A DNA stretch of 64,000 nt, taken from NCBI GenBank assembly GCA_020852955.1, contig JADYZW010000016.1, forward strand, positions 1-64,000, written 5' to 3'. The notes beneath the pieces were generated by a model that made no database searches, was not told the DNA's origin, and saw only the letters and a list, made by a program, of their open reading frames with translations. Source of the DNA: Deltaproteobacteria bacterium. Its GTDB lineage: Bacteria > Desulfobacterota > Binatia > UTPRO1. Position numbers and translations under genes: made by a program. Shown in pieces: positions 29,623-39,529 of this stretch (positions are counted from its first letter, which is position 1; the number at the start of each line of letters is the position of its first letter).

Positions 29623-30837
29623 TCAGTCGCGCGCCCGACCGCGCCGCCGCGCGGAACGGGACGGCGCGCCGTCCGACGGCGCCGTGGCTCCGAACAGGTG
29701 CGCGTGCATGCGCGTCAGGCTCGCGAGGTCGTGGACGTCGGTGTCGAAGTTCGGGACCGTGACGAACGGCACGCGCCGCGAGAGCCCCGCCCGGAACTGC
29801 TCCATGCGGATCGCCTCGCCGCGCGCGAGCAGCTGGTAATCGACGAAGTTCGACGCGAGCCACGCGACGTGCGGGCCCGCCACGCCCGCATCGGCGAGCG
29901 CCGCGCGCACGACCTCTTCGTCGAGCCGCGCCACCGTGCCGCCGGGAAAGGTTCCCGCATCGGCGGAGAGCTCCTCGTGCACGCGATTGAAGACGACGCC
30001 GCCGAGCGGCATCCGCATCGACCGCATCCGACCCGAGAAGAACTCGGCCTCGGTCAGCACCTGCTCCTCCGGCCCGGTGACCAGCACGAACGCGGTGGTC
30101 GACGCGCGCAGGATGTCGTGGATCACGTCGGTGCGGTCGGTGAAGGCGTCGAACATGCCGCTCATGGCGGAGAAGAAGTCGCTCACCTCCGCAAGCGCGC
30201 TCACGCCGGTCGCCTCCTCGAGTTTCCGGAAGAGGAAGCCGACGGTGCGGTTCATCGCCTTTGCCGCGGCCCATCCCTGGGAGAGGTACGGCATCAGGAA
30301 CCAGCGTACGATCTTGCGGTCGAGGAAGTCGCGGATGCGCTCGGGTGCCTCGAAGAAGTCGAGCGCGCGCTTGGTCGGCGGCGTGTCGAGGACGATGAGA
30401 TCGTAGGCATCGCTCTCGCAGAGCAGGCAGAGCTGCTCGATCGCCATGTACTCGTGCGAGCCGGCGAAGTTCTGGGACAGGTTCAGGTAGAAGCGGTTCC
30501 GCAAGATCCGCTCGCGCACGTCGTCCGACGGCGCGTGGCGCGCGACGAGCCGGTCCCAGGCGTTCTTCTGGTCGAGCATCATCGCCGCGAGCGAGCCGCG
30601 CACCGGTCGTCCCGTCGTCGCGAGCAGCACGGCATCCACCTGCCGGGGCTCGTCGCCGAGCTCCGCGATGCCGAGCGAGTTCGCGAGGCGGCGCGCCGGG
30701 TCGATCGTCAAGACGACGGCGCGCCGGCCCTCGAGCGCGCCCCAGAGCGCGATCGTCGCGGCCGTCGTCGTCTTGCCGACGCCGCCGCTGCCGACGCAGA
30801 CGACGACGCGATGGTCGCGGACCAGGTCGGCCAGCAT
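29623..30837 (-). CDS. ArsA/GET3-family ATPase lacking the signature lysine
   Basis: A 404-residue ArsA-like ATPase. The P-loop reads CVGSGGVGKTTTAATIA (14-30): the intermonomer lysine of the deviant Walker A (KGGVGK) is a serine. VLDTPPTKRALDFFEAPERI is the switch II region. It overlaps the upstream ArsA gene by one base, so the two are made together and may form a heterodimer with one catalytically weaker partner. This resembles the paired Get3-like ATPases of mycobacteria. No arsenic genes are nearby, so arsenite export is unlikely; the cargo is unknown. Confidence 0.85.
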   Translation of the reverse strand: MLADLVRDHRVVVCVGSGGVGKTTTAATIALWGALEGRRAVVLTIDPARRLANSLGIAELGDEPRQVDAVLLATTGRPVRGSLAAMMLDQKNAWDRLVARHAPSDDVRERILRNRFYLNLSQNFAGSHEYMAIEQLCLLCESDAYDLIVLDTPPTKRALDFFEAPERIRDFLDRKIVRWFLMPYLSQGWAAAKAMNRTVGFLFRKLEEATGVSALAEVSDFFSAMSGMFDAFTDRTDVIHDILRASTTAFVLVTGPEEQVLTEAEFFSGRMRSMRMPLGGVVFNRVHEELSADAGTFPGGTVARLDEEVVRAALADAGVAGPHVAWLASNFVDYQLLARGEAIRMEQFRAGLSRRVPFVTVPNFDTDVHDLASLTRMHAHLFGATAPSDGAPSRSARRRGRARD

Positions 30838-31781
30838 CAGGCGAACTCCTGGCCCGGCCCGGGTGCGAGCTGGCGGCTCGCGCTCGCCATGAGGGCGCGC
30901 ACCTCGGCGAGGCCGAACTCCTCCGCGAAGAGGAACGGCAGGCGCACCGTCGGCATCGGCACCGCCGCCCGCAGGCGGTCGAGATAGCGGCGGTTGATCG
31001 CCGCCCAGCCCGCCTCCTCGCGCGCGCAACGCAGCACGTCGGCGACGAGCGGCGACGCCCCGGCCGGCGCGGCCGGCACGTCGGCGGGACCGAGCGGCGC
31101 CGTGTGAACGCGGTTCACGAACAACACGCCGAGCGGAACGCGCAAGCGCTCGTGCAGCTGCTGGTACATCTCGGCGGTCTCGTTGACCGGCATTTCCTCG
31201 GCGGTCGTGACCGGACAGACCGCGGTGCGGCCGGGATCGGCGAGGAGCTCCATCACCTTCTGCGCCTCCCGGCGGACGAGCCCGGGGCCGAACGCCTCGG
31301 CCGCCGCGCCCGGCATGCGGAGGTACTGGAGCACGTGCCCGGTCGCCGGCGCGTCGACGACGATCACGTCCCACTTCCGCCGGCCCTGCACGACGAGCTG
31401 CTCCTCGTACCAGATCTTGCCGACCGTCATGAGCTCCTTGAGCCCCGGCGCCGCGGCGACGAAGTGATGATAGAGCTTGCTCTCGACGACCATCCGCTGC
31501 ACGCGGCGGACGGGGAGCACGAGCCCGAGATACTCGCTGAGCGCCGACTCGCCGTCGACCGTGAGGACACAGAGGTTCGGCAGCGCCTCCACCATGCCGG
31601 CGTCGCCGGTCGGGAGGTCGAGGAACTCGGCGAGCCGCCGGCTCGACTCCATCTGGGCGAGGAGCACCCGCTTGTCTTGCTCCGCGAACGCGACCGCGAG
31701 CGCCGTCGCGACCGTACTCTTCCCGACGCCGCCCTTCCCGACCACGAAGATCACGCGACGACCGGCGAGCGCTCCGAGCAT
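30837..31781 (-). CDS. ArsA/GET3-family ATPase with intact deviant Walker A
   Basis: A 314-residue ATPase with FVVGKGGVGKSTVATALAV (12-30), including the signature lysine, and VVDAPATGHVLQYLRMP as switch II. It is shorter than the second ArsA downstream, with which it shares one base (TGATG arrangement). The pairing of a canonical and a lysine-deficient member suggests a functional heterodimer. No arsenic-binding cysteine triad typical of true ArsA stands out. Confidence 0.86.
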   Translation of the reverse strand: MLGALAGRRVIFVVGKGGVGKSTVATALAVAFAEQDKRVLLAQMESSRRLAEFLDLPTGDAGMVEALPNLCVLTVDGESALSEYLGLVLPVRRVQRMVVESKLYHHFVAAAPGLKELMTVGKIWYEEQLVVQGRRKWDVIVVDAPATGHVLQYLRMPGAAAEAFGPGLVRREAQKVMELLADPGRTAVCPVTTAEEMPVNETAEMYQQLHERLRVPLGVLFVNRVHTAPLGPADVPAAPAGASPLVADVLRCAREEAGWAAINRRYLDRLRAAVPMPTVRLPFLFAEEFGLAEVRALMASASRQLAPGPGQEFA

Positions 31782-31868
31782 GTCGGCGCGACGGTAGGGC
31801 ACCGGTCCCGGCGTGGCAAGTCGCCGCGAGCCTGGACACGCGCGACCGCCGCGTGGCAAGGGCGACGC

Positions 31869-32768
31869 ATGGCGAGCGCCGAGCTGCGGACCGTGCTGGA
31901 GATGTTGTCGGCGAACCCCCTGCTCGGCGAGCGGCCGGCCGAGGAGATGCGCGCGGGCCTGGAGGCGATGGCGGGAGGCTTTCCGCTCGCGCCCGATGTG
32001 CGCGTCGCGCCGGTCCGCGTCGGCGCCATGGCGGCGGAGTGGATCGCGGCGCCCGGCGCGTCCACCGACCATGCGATCCTCTACCTCCACGGCGGCGGCT
32101 ACGTCGTCGGCTCGCTGAACACGCACCGCGAGCTGGCCGCGCGCGTCGGCGGCGCCGCGAGCGCGCGTGTGCTCGCCATCGACTATCGCCTCGCCCCCGA
32201 GCACCCGCACCCCGCCGCCGTCGAGGACGCGGTGGCCGCCTACCGCTGGCTCCTCGCGCAGGGCCTCGCGCCGGAGCGCCTCGCGGTCGCGGGCGACTCC
32301 GCGGGCGGCGGCCTCGCGATCGCGACCCTGCTCGCGCTCCGCGATCGCGGCGTCGCGCTTCCGAGCGGCGGCGTCTGCTTCTCCCCGTGGGTCGATCTGG
32401 AAGCGACCGGCGCCTCGATGGACACGATCCGGAACGACCCGATGTTGAGCCGCGCGCTCCTCCTGCACTTCGCGCGCTTCTACCTCGGGGACGGCGCGGT
32501 CGACGCGCGGACGCCGCTCGCGGCGCCGCTGCACGCCGACCTCCGCGGCCTGCCGCCGCTCCTCGTCCAGGCGAGCCGCCACGAGGTGCTACGCGACGAC
32601 GCCGTCCGCATCGTCGACAAGGCGCGCGCCGCCGGGGTCGCCTGGGAGCTCGAGCTCACCGACGAGGTGCCGCACGTATGGCAGATCTTCGCGAGCATCC
32701 TGCCCGAGGGGCGCGAGGCGATCGCACGGGCCGGGACGTTCCTGCGCGGCCGCCTCGGCACGGCGTAG
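31869..32768 (+). CDS. HSL-type alpha/beta-hydrolase (esterase family IV)
   Basis: The 299-residue protein shows the hormone-sensitive-lipase family marks: HGGGYVVGSLNTHREL for the oxyanion hole, VAGDSAGGGLAIA for the nucleophile serine (GDSAG), and a late DEVPHVWQIFASIL with the catalytic histidine. Such enzymes cleave short-chain esters. It is divergent from the ArsA pair and convergent with the LuxR gene. Confidence 0.9.
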   Translation: MASAELRTVLEMLSANPLLGERPAEEMRAGLEAMAGGFPLAPDVRVAPVRVGAMAAEWIAAPGASTDHAILYLHGGGYVVGSLNTHRELAARVGGAASARVLAIDYRLAPEHPHPAAVEDAVAAYRWLLAQGLAPERLAVAGDSAGGGLAIATLLALRDRGVALPSGGVCFSPWVDLEATGASMDTIRNDPMLSRALLLHFARFYLGDGAVDARTPLAAPLHADLRGLPPLLVQASRHEVLRDDAVRIVDKARAAGVAWELELTDEVPHVWQIFASILPEGREAIARAGTFLRGRLGTA

Positions 32769-32776
32769 GGCGCTGG

Positions 32777-33385
32777 CTACTTCGGGCGTGCGGCCGGGTT
32801 CGATCTCGGCACCAGCAGGTCCTCCAGGAAGAAGGCGGCCAGGTCGTGCCGCCCTTCGAGACCCGCTTTGGCGTAGAGGGATCGAGCTTGCTGGCGCACG
32901 GTCGCCTCGCTCACGTCGCGAAGGGCGCCGATCTCCTTGTGGCTGAGGCCTTTCAGGAGGAGGAGCGCCACTTCCTTCTCGGCGGGCGAGAGTCCCCAAC
33001 GGTCGAGCTGGCGGTCGATCGCGTCGCCGAGGCCTGCGATCAGGTCCCCGGCCTCCTGGCGCCAGCGGGCGGCCTCCTGCTCGGAATCGACGAGGCGCCG
33101 GGCCAGGCGGTCGGCGTGGGCGGCGAGCGCGCGGTGCTCCGACGCGAGCGCCCGGACGCGCGTGACCATCCAGACGCTGCCGGCGAGGCCGACGACGACG
33201 ACGCCCGCCTCGACCGCGAGGTGGACGAGGCCCACCGCCGACCCGGCGTCGCCGGCGAGATCGACCGCGGCAAGCAGCGCGACGCTTCCGAACAGCGCCG
33301 CGAGCACGCCCGCCAGGCGTTGCTCGCGTCCCTCGGACGACGGACTCACGACCTCCAACCCTCCGGATTCCCTGACGTATGACAT
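32777..33385 (-). CDS. Membrane-anchored LuxR-type regulator
   Basis: The 202-residue product has two membrane helices (LAGVLAALFGSVALLAAVD and LAVEAGVVVVGLAGSVWMV), a short coiled coil rich in Arg and Glu, and a C-terminal LuxR helix-turn-helix (GLSPAEKEVALLLLKGLSHK to VRQQARSLYAKAGLEGRHDL). It would bind DNA from the membrane. ATG at 33385 is preferred; an in-frame start at 33454 would overlap the start of the divergent DUF2231 gene. The 67-base gap has a perfect direct repeat, a likely shared operator. Confidence 0.8.
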   Translation of the reverse strand: MSYVRESGGLEVVSPSSEGREQRLAGVLAALFGSVALLAAVDLAGDAGSAVGLVHLAVEAGVVVVGLAGSVWMVTRVRALASEHRALAAHADRLARRLVDSEQEAARWRQEAGDLIAGLGDAIDRQLDRWGLSPAEKEVALLLLKGLSHKEIGALRDVSEATVRQQARSLYAKAGLEGRHDLAAFFLEDLLVPRSNPAARPK

Positions 33386-33411
33386 CCGTTCAATGGACGA
33401 CCCCGCGGCGC

Positions 33412-33433
33412 GGACGCATCCTCGGACGCATCC
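33412..33433. repeat. Direct repeat GGACGCATCC x2 between divergent genes
   Basis: GGACGCATCC occurs at 33412-33421 and again at 33424-33433, a 12-bp period. It lies directly upstream of the DUF2231 ribosome-binding site and before the LuxR gene start, so it may be the binding site of that regulator. Confidence 0.5.
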
Positions 33434-33452
33434 AACGAAGGAGGTCTGTGTC

Positions 33453-33959
33453 ATGGATCAGCTCTTTTTTCATCCCAAGGTCGTGCATCTGCCGATGGCG
33501 CTCGCGGTCCTGATGCCGCTGGTGTCCGCGGGGCTCCTCGCCGCCTGGTGGGCCGGCGTCCTGCCCCGCCGCGCCTGGCTCGTGGCCGTGGCGCTGCAGC
33601 TGGTGCTGGTGGGAAGCGGGGTCGTCGCGCTCCGGAGCGGCGAGCACGAGGAGGAGCGCGTCGAGCGCGTCGTCGACGAGAAGCTCATCGAGACGCACGA
33701 GGAGAGCGCCGAGGCGTTCGTGTGGGGCGCGGGGGCGATCTTGGTCCTCCAGCTCGCCGCCGCGGCGCTGCGGCGCGAGGCGACCGCCCGCGCGATGGCC
33801 GCCGCCGCAGTGGCGGGCACCCTGCTCGTGCTCTTCCTCGGCTACCGCACGGGGGAGGCGGGCGGACGGCTCGTGTACGAGCACGGAGCCGCCGCGGTCT
33901 ATACGTCGGGACGGAGCGCGGGCGAGGCGCTCGGGGGCGCCGCGCACGACGAGGACTGA
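33453..33959 (+). CDS. DUF2231-like membrane protein
   Basis: The 168-residue protein starts MDQLFFHPKVVHLPMALAV, the histidine motif of DUF2231 proteins, and has four membrane segments. An acidic stretch (GEHEEERVERVVDEK) and a conserved-looking YRTGEAGGRLVYEHG follow. Function is unknown; some relatives occur with cytochromes. AAGGAGG precedes the ATG at ideal spacing. It is divergent from the membrane-bound LuxR regulator, which may control it. Confidence 0.82.
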   Translation: MDQLFFHPKVVHLPMALAVLMPLVSAGLLAAWWAGVLPRRAWLVAVALQLVLVGSGVVALRSGEHEEERVERVVDEKLIETHEESAEAFVWGAGAILVLQLAAAALRREATARAMAAAAVAGTLLVLFLGYRTGEAGGRLVYEHGAAAVYTSGRSAGEALGGAAHDED

Positions 33960-34054
33960 ACGCGGCGACTCCCGCGGGTCCGCGAACGGCGCGCGGTCCA
34001 CGGCCTCGGCATCTCCGGTCCGGCGACTCGAGGTTGTCGCCGCGACCGGGATCG

Positions 34055-34840
34055 TCAGCGCGCGGTCCGGGGCGCGTCGTCGAGAAGGCCGAGCACCTCG
34101 CCGCGGAGCGCCGCCGGCATCGCGAGCGCCGAGCCGCCGTAGACCGTCGGCGTGCCGTCCCAGGCGCAGAAGCAGCCGCCGGCCTCCTCGACGATCGGCT
34201 TCACCGCCGCCGCATCCCACGGGTTCATCAGCGGATCGAGCATCACCTCGGCGCGGCCGGTCGCGACCAGCGCGTAGCCGTAGCAATCGCCCCAGCCGCG
34301 GTGGCGGGCCGCCGCGCGCAGCAGGCGCTCGAAGCCGGCGTGCTTGCCGCCGAAGTGGCGCGGGCTCGCGTCGCTGGTGCAGATCGTCGCGTCGGCGAGC
34401 GCGGTCGCGGCGACGCGCGCCGGCGCGCCGTTCAGGAAGGCGCCCTGCCCGCGCACCGCCCAGAGCGCCTCGCCGAGCGCCGGCAGCGCGACGACGCCGA
34501 GCACGCACTCGCCGCGGTCCTCGAGCGCGACGAGCACGCCCCAGAGCGGTACGCCGCGAATGAACGACTGCGTGCCGTCGATCGGGTCGATGATCCAGCG
34601 CCGCCCGCTCGCACCGCGCGTTTCGCCGAGCTCCTCGCCGAGGACGCCGTCTGCGGGGAACGCGCCGCCGAGCTCGCGGCGGAGGATCTCCTCGGCGCCG
34701 CGGTCGGCGAGCGTCACGGGGCTGCCGTCGGCCTTCGCCTCGACGGCGAGGCGCGTCTTGAAGTGCGCGAGCGCGAAGCGGCCGGCGTCGTCGGCGGCGC
34801 GGCGCGCGGCGGCGAGCTCGTCGGCGTACGGAAGGGACAT
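34055..34840 (-). CDS. Inositol-monophosphatase family phosphatase, HisN-like
   Basis: The 261-residue product has the metal-binding motifs of the family: GEELGETRG, DPIDGTQSFIRGVPLWG, and MNPWDAAAVKPIVEEAGG near the end. The short, HisN-like spacing suggests histidinol-phosphate phosphatase, but inositol phosphate or 3'-phosphoadenosine phosphate are possible. The latter would suit a genome that makes PAPS (sat and cysC are in this window). It is divergent from the thioesterase gene. Confidence 0.85.
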   Translation of the reverse strand: MSLPYADELAAARRAADDAGRFALAHFKTRLAVEAKADGSPVTLADRGAEEILRRELGGAFPADGVLGEELGETRGASGRRWIIDPIDGTQSFIRGVPLWGVLVALEDRGECVLGVVALPALGEALWAVRGQGAFLNGAPARVAATALADATICTSDASPRHFGGKHAGFERLLRAAARHRGWGDCYGYALVATGRAEVMLDPLMNPWDAAAVKPIVEEAGGCFCAWDGTPTVYGGSALAMPAALRGEVLGLLDDAPRTAR

Positions 34841-34897
34841 GCGCGCTCGGCCATAGCACGCGGTTGCATCGGCCGGCGAGGCCGCCCAGAGTGCGAC

Positions 34898-35398
34898 ATG
34901 ACCGACACGGTACCGCCGCCGCTCGGCAGCGGCGCGCACGGACGCGCGTTCCCGCCGCTTCCCACCGGCACACGCGACGCCATCATGGCGGACTTCCACG
35001 CCCACAACCGGCGCTACTTCTCCGGCACGATGGGCTTCACGGTGGTCGATCTGCGCCAGGGCTACGCGCGCCTCACCGCGCAGAACACGACGGCGCACCA
35101 GCAGCCCGTGGGCGTCATGCACGGCGGCGCGAGCTTCGGGCTCGCCGACACCGCCGTCGCCGCCGCCCTCTTCACGCTCTACGGCTTCGAGCGCCTGCTC
35201 CTGACGATCGAGATGAAGATCAACTACCTCGAGCCGATCCCTCCGGGCGAGGTGATCGCCGAGGCGTACGTCCTGCGCTCGAGCCGCCGGAGCGCCTACG
35301 CCGAGGTCGACATCTGGGCGCAGGGAAAGCTCGCCGCCCGCGCCACGACGACCTACATGATCAAACCCCTGATCCCCCCGACGGGGGGGGAGAGTTGA
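34898..35398 (+). CDS. PaaI-type hotdog thioesterase
   Basis: The 166-residue protein has a hotdog fold with NTTAHQQPVGVMHGGASFGL, the HGG motif of PaaI/YbgC-like acyl-CoA thioesterases, and INYLEPIPPGEVIAEA. The N-terminal ~20 residues are extra. Its stop overlaps the TTG start of the NDH-2 gene, so the two are coupled. The substrate is unknown. Confidence 0.85.
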   Translation: MTDTVPPPLGSGAHGRAFPPLPTGTRDAIMADFHAHNRRYFSGTMGFTVVDLRQGYARLTAQNTTAHQQPVGVMHGGASFGLADTAVAAALFTLYGFERLLLTIEMKINYLEPIPPGEVIAEAYVLRSSRRSAYAEVDIWAQGKLAARATTTYMIKPLIPPTGGES

Positions 35399-36723
35399 GC
35401 AAGGACCGTCCGCACGTCGTGATCGTCGGCGGCGGGTTCGGCGGACTCGCCGCCGCTCGCGCGCTCCGCCGCGCGCCGGTGCGCGTGACCCTCGTCGACC
35501 GCCGCAACCACCACCTCTTCCAGCCGCTCCTCTACCAGGTCGCAACTGCCGGCCTCTCTCCCGCCGACATCGCGTACCCCATCCGCGCCGTGCTTCGCCG
35601 GCAGCGCAATGCGCACGTCCTGCTCGCCGAGGCGACGGCGATCGACGCGGCGCGCCGCGAGGTGGTCCTGAAGGACGGGCGCCTCGGCTACGACTGGCTC
35701 GTCGTCGCGACCGGCGCGCGCCACGCCTATTTCGGCCGCGACGAGTGGGAGGCGCTGGCGCCAGGACTGAAAAGTCTGGAAGACGCGCTCGAGATCCGAC
35801 GCCGCATCCTGCTCGCGTTCGAGAAGGCCGAGCGCGAACCCGACGTCGAGACGCGCCGCGCGCTCCTCACGATCGTCATCGTCGGCGGCGGGCCAACGGG
35901 CATCGAGCTCGCCGGCGCCATCGCGGAGATCGCGCGCGAGGTAATGAAGGCGGACTTCCGCGCCATCGACCCGACCGAGACGCGCGTCGTGCTGGTCGAG
36001 GCCGGGCCGCGCGTGCTCGCGACGTTTCCCGCGTCGCTCTCGACGGAGGCCGCCGCGGCGCTCCGGGAGCGCGGCGTCGAGGTCCGCACGGAAACGCGCG
36101 TCACCGCGATCGATCCCGGATCGGTCGCGTTCGACGGCGAGCGTATCGCGGCCGCCACGGTGCTCTGGGCCGCCGGGGTTGCCGCGTCGCCGCTCGTGAC
36201 GTCGCTCGGCGCGCCGCTCGACCGCGCCGGCCGCCTCGTGGTCGCGGCCGATTGCTCGGTGCCGGATCATCCCGAGATCTTCGTGATCGGCGACGCCGCC
36301 GCCATGCGGGGCGCCGATGGCGCGCCGCTTCCGGGCATCGCGCCCGTCGCCATGCAGCAGGGGCGCTACGTCGCGCGGCTCCTCCGGGGGGCGATCGCGG
36401 GCCGCCCGCGCGAGCCGTTCGCCTACCGCGACAAGGGCAACCTCGCGACGATCGGCCGTGCGGACGCCGTCGCCCACATCGGCCGCCTGAAACTCCATGG
36501 ACTCCTCGCGTGGATCCTCTGGCTCGTCGTCCACATCCTCTACCTGGTCGGTTTCCGGAACCGCGTCGTCGTGCTCGTCGACTGGGCGTGGGCCTACGTC
36601 ACGATGTCGCGCGGCGCACGTCTCATCACGGGCGACATCGAGCCGGAGCCCGCGCCGGGCGCACGCGACGACCGGCGATCGGCGCTCACCGCCGGAACCC
36701 CCGCTCCCGTTCCGGGGCGATGA
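35395..36723 (+). CDS. ndh: Type II NADH dehydrogenase (NDH-2)
   Basis: Oxidises NADH and reduces quinone without pumping protons. The 442-residue flavoprotein has two nucleotide-binding motifs, VVIVGGGFGGLAAARAL for FAD and TIVIVGGGPTGIELAGAIAE for NADH, NHHLFQPLLYQVATAGLSP, and the quinone-side VAMQQGRYVA. The C-terminal hydrophobic helices (LAWILWLVVHILYLVGF) anchor it to the membrane. The start is TTG at 35395, overlapping the thioesterase stop (TTGA). Confidence 0.92.
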   Translation: MSKDRPHVVIVGGGFGGLAAARALRRAPVRVTLVDRRNHHLFQPLLYQVATAGLSPADIAYPIRAVLRRQRNAHVLLAEATAIDAARREVVLKDGRLGYDWLVVATGARHAYFGRDEWEALAPGLKSLEDALEIRRRILLAFEKAEREPDVETRRALLTIVIVGGGPTGIELAGAIAEIAREVMKADFRAIDPTETRVVLVEAGPRVLATFPASLSTEAAAALRERGVEVRTETRVTAIDPGSVAFDGERIAAATVLWAAGVAASPLVTSLGAPLDRAGRLVVAADCSVPDHPEIFVIGDAAAMRGADGAPLPGIAPVAMQQGRYVARLLRGAIAGRPREPFAYRDKGNLATIGRADAVAHIGRLKLHGLLAWILWLVVHILYLVGFRNRVVVLVDWAWAYVTMSRGARLITGDIEPEPAPGARDDRRSALTAGTPAPVPGR

Positions 36724-36759
36724 GCCGCCGAGCGCCGCCGCGCGGCGCGGCCGCCGCCG

Positions 36760-37668
36760 TCACGCGGACAGGCTCGCGCGGCTCCGCAGCAGCGCGCGCC
36801 GCTCGTGCTCCGAGAGAAAGGTCGGCGCCGTCGTGTCGATGAACTCCTCGAGACAGGCGAGAAACCGCTCCGGCGCTTCGACGTGGGGGAAGTGCCCGAC
36901 GCCCGCGAAGACCTCGAGGCGGCTGCTCGGGATCGCCGCGTGCGCGGCACGGGCATGGGCCACCGGAATGAGCGCGTCCTCGGCGCCCCAGACGATCAAG
37001 ACCGGCGCGTGCGACGCCAGATACAGGCGATCGACCGCGCTCACCGCTTGCCCACCCGCATCCACGACCGCGCGCAGCGTGCGGAAGAACGCCGACCGCG
37101 CATCGTGGTCCGCGAGTCCGGCGTAGCCGCGCCAGATCTCCTCGAGCACGGGGCCGGCGCGGAAGCCGATTCCCTCGATCCACGCGCTGACACGGGCCCC
37201 GGCTGCCCGTAGCGTCGGCGAGCACACGAGCGGCAAGACGTGCTCCGCGCCCGGCAGGCTCAGCAAGCGGAGCAGCGTTCCCACCTCGCGCCCGAGCCCG
37301 CCGCTCGAGACCAGCGCCAGGCGCTCGCAGCGCTCGGGAAACTGATACGCGAGCTGCATCACGACGCCGCCGCCGAACGACTGGCCGACGAGCGTCGCCC
37401 GCTCGTGCCCCAGCGCGGAAAGCAGGTCGTGCAGCAGGTTCGCGTGCCCGCTCACCGAGTATTCGCCGGGCGACGGCTTCGCCGACCCGCCGTGTCCGAG
37501 GAGATCGGGCGCGACGACGGTGAAGCGCCGCGCGAGCGCCGGCATCACCCGCGACCAGCTCCCGGAGTTGCCCGCCATGCCGTGCACCAGGAGCACGACC
37601 GGCCCCTTGCCCGCGGTTCGGAAGGCGACCGTATGACCGTGCAGCGTTATGGACCGGAGCGCTTCCAT
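36760..37668 (-). CDS. Alpha/beta-hydrolase
   Basis: The 302-residue protein has VLLVHGMAGNSGSWSRVMPAL, APDLLGHGGSAKP, nucleophile LVGQSFGGGVVMQLAY (GQSFGG), the acid in VIWGAEDALIPVAHA and the histidine in GVGHFPHVEAPERF. It begins 4 bases after the RHH/zinc-ribbon gene, so the two form an operon that may be controlled by the RHH protein. The substrate is not predictable. Confidence 0.88.
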   Translation of the reverse strand: MEALRSITLHGHTVAFRTAGKGPVVLLVHGMAGNSGSWSRVMPALARRFTVVAPDLLGHGGSAKPSPGEYSVSGHANLLHDLLSALGHERATLVGQSFGGGVVMQLAYQFPERCERLALVSSGGLGREVGTLLRLLSLPGAEHVLPLVCSPTLRAAGARVSAWIEGIGFRAGPVLEEIWRGYAGLADHDARSAFFRTLRAVVDAGGQAVSAVDRLYLASHAPVLIVWGAEDALIPVAHARAAHAAIPSSRLEVFAGVGHFPHVEAPERFLACLEEFIDTTAPTFLSEHERRALLRSRASLSA

Positions 37669-37672
37669 GGAC

Positions 37673-38107
37673 TCACTCCTCCGCGCGAACCCGCGCGAGA
37701 CACTTGCGGCACAGGAAGACGCGGGGCCCGGGCCGCTCCCGGACGGCGATCGCCGCCCGGCGGCCTTTGCGGAGCACCGCATTGCAGCGGTCGCAGACGG
37801 CGTTCACGTTCAGCAAGACCTCCTGCCACCCGAGCACGACGCCCTCGGCCGCCGCATCACGCTCGGCGGCACGCACGCGCGGCCGCCGTCCGAGCGGCTC
37901 CTGACCGCCGAGTGCCAGCGCCGCGTTCGTGCTGTCGGCGACGATGTCTTCGACGAGGCCGAAGGTGTTGAGCAGGACGTGCCGCACGATGGTCGACACC
38001 GACATGCCGAGCGTCCGGGCGCGTTGCTTCAATTGGTCGTCGAGCGACGGCGGCACACGGGTGTGCAGCACCCGCTCCTTGCGCTCGTCCCGCTGCTCGT
38101 CGCTCAT
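37673..38107 (-). CDS. Ribbon-helix-helix plus zinc-ribbon protein, putative regulator
   Basis: I do not recognise a named family. The 144-residue protein has an RHH-like N-terminal segment (13-50: TRVPPSLDDQLKQRA then LGMSVSTIVRHVLLNTF) and a C-terminal zinc site C105-x2-C108 and C133-x2-C136. This fits a small DNA-binding regulator. ATG at 38107 is chosen because the promoter candidate just upstream would start transcription near here; a TTG at 38146 would sit inside the -35 box. A pair of direct repeats across that promoter suggests autoregulation. It is followed by a hydrolase gene after 4 bases. Confidence 0.7.
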   Translation of the reverse strand: MSDEQRDERKERVLHTRVPPSLDDQLKQRARTLGMSVSTIVRHVLLNTFGLVEDIVADSTNAALALGGQEPLGRRPRVRAAERDAAAEGVVLGWQEVLLNVNAVCDRCNAVLRKGRRAAIAVRERPGPRVFLCRKCLARVRAEE

Positions 38108-38117
38108 CGCCGGAGAT

Positions 38118-38163
38118 TCCGTAATCGAACGTGATACATCTGTCAACGGACGTGATACACCTG
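38118..38163 (-). promoter_or_regulatory. Promoter with twin 13-bp operator-like repeats
   Basis: On the minus strand TTGACA (38146-38141), a 17-base spacer and TACGGA (38123-38118) form a candidate promoter whose transcript would begin at or next to the RHH gene ATG. CAGGTGTATCACG (38163-38151) and CAGATGTATCACG (38142-38130) are near-identical direct repeats 21 bases apart, two helical turns. One lies upstream of the -35 box; the other begins at its edge and fills most of the spacer, ideal for repression. Confidence 0.55.
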
Positions 38164-38210
38164 GATTACGACGGTCCGCGCCGACCCGTCGAGCGTCCGC
38201 CGCGCGGGCC

Positions 38211-39485
<1,275 letters not shown>

Positions 39486-39529
39486 GCTAGGAAGCGGCCT
39501 GTAGGGAGTCAAGTTCGGAGAGACGTCCC

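Noticed and set aside
29623..31781. Arsenite efflux ATPase function for the ArsA pair.
   Set aside because: No arsB, acr3, arsR or arsC is nearby and the metal-binding cysteines of true ArsA do not stand out.
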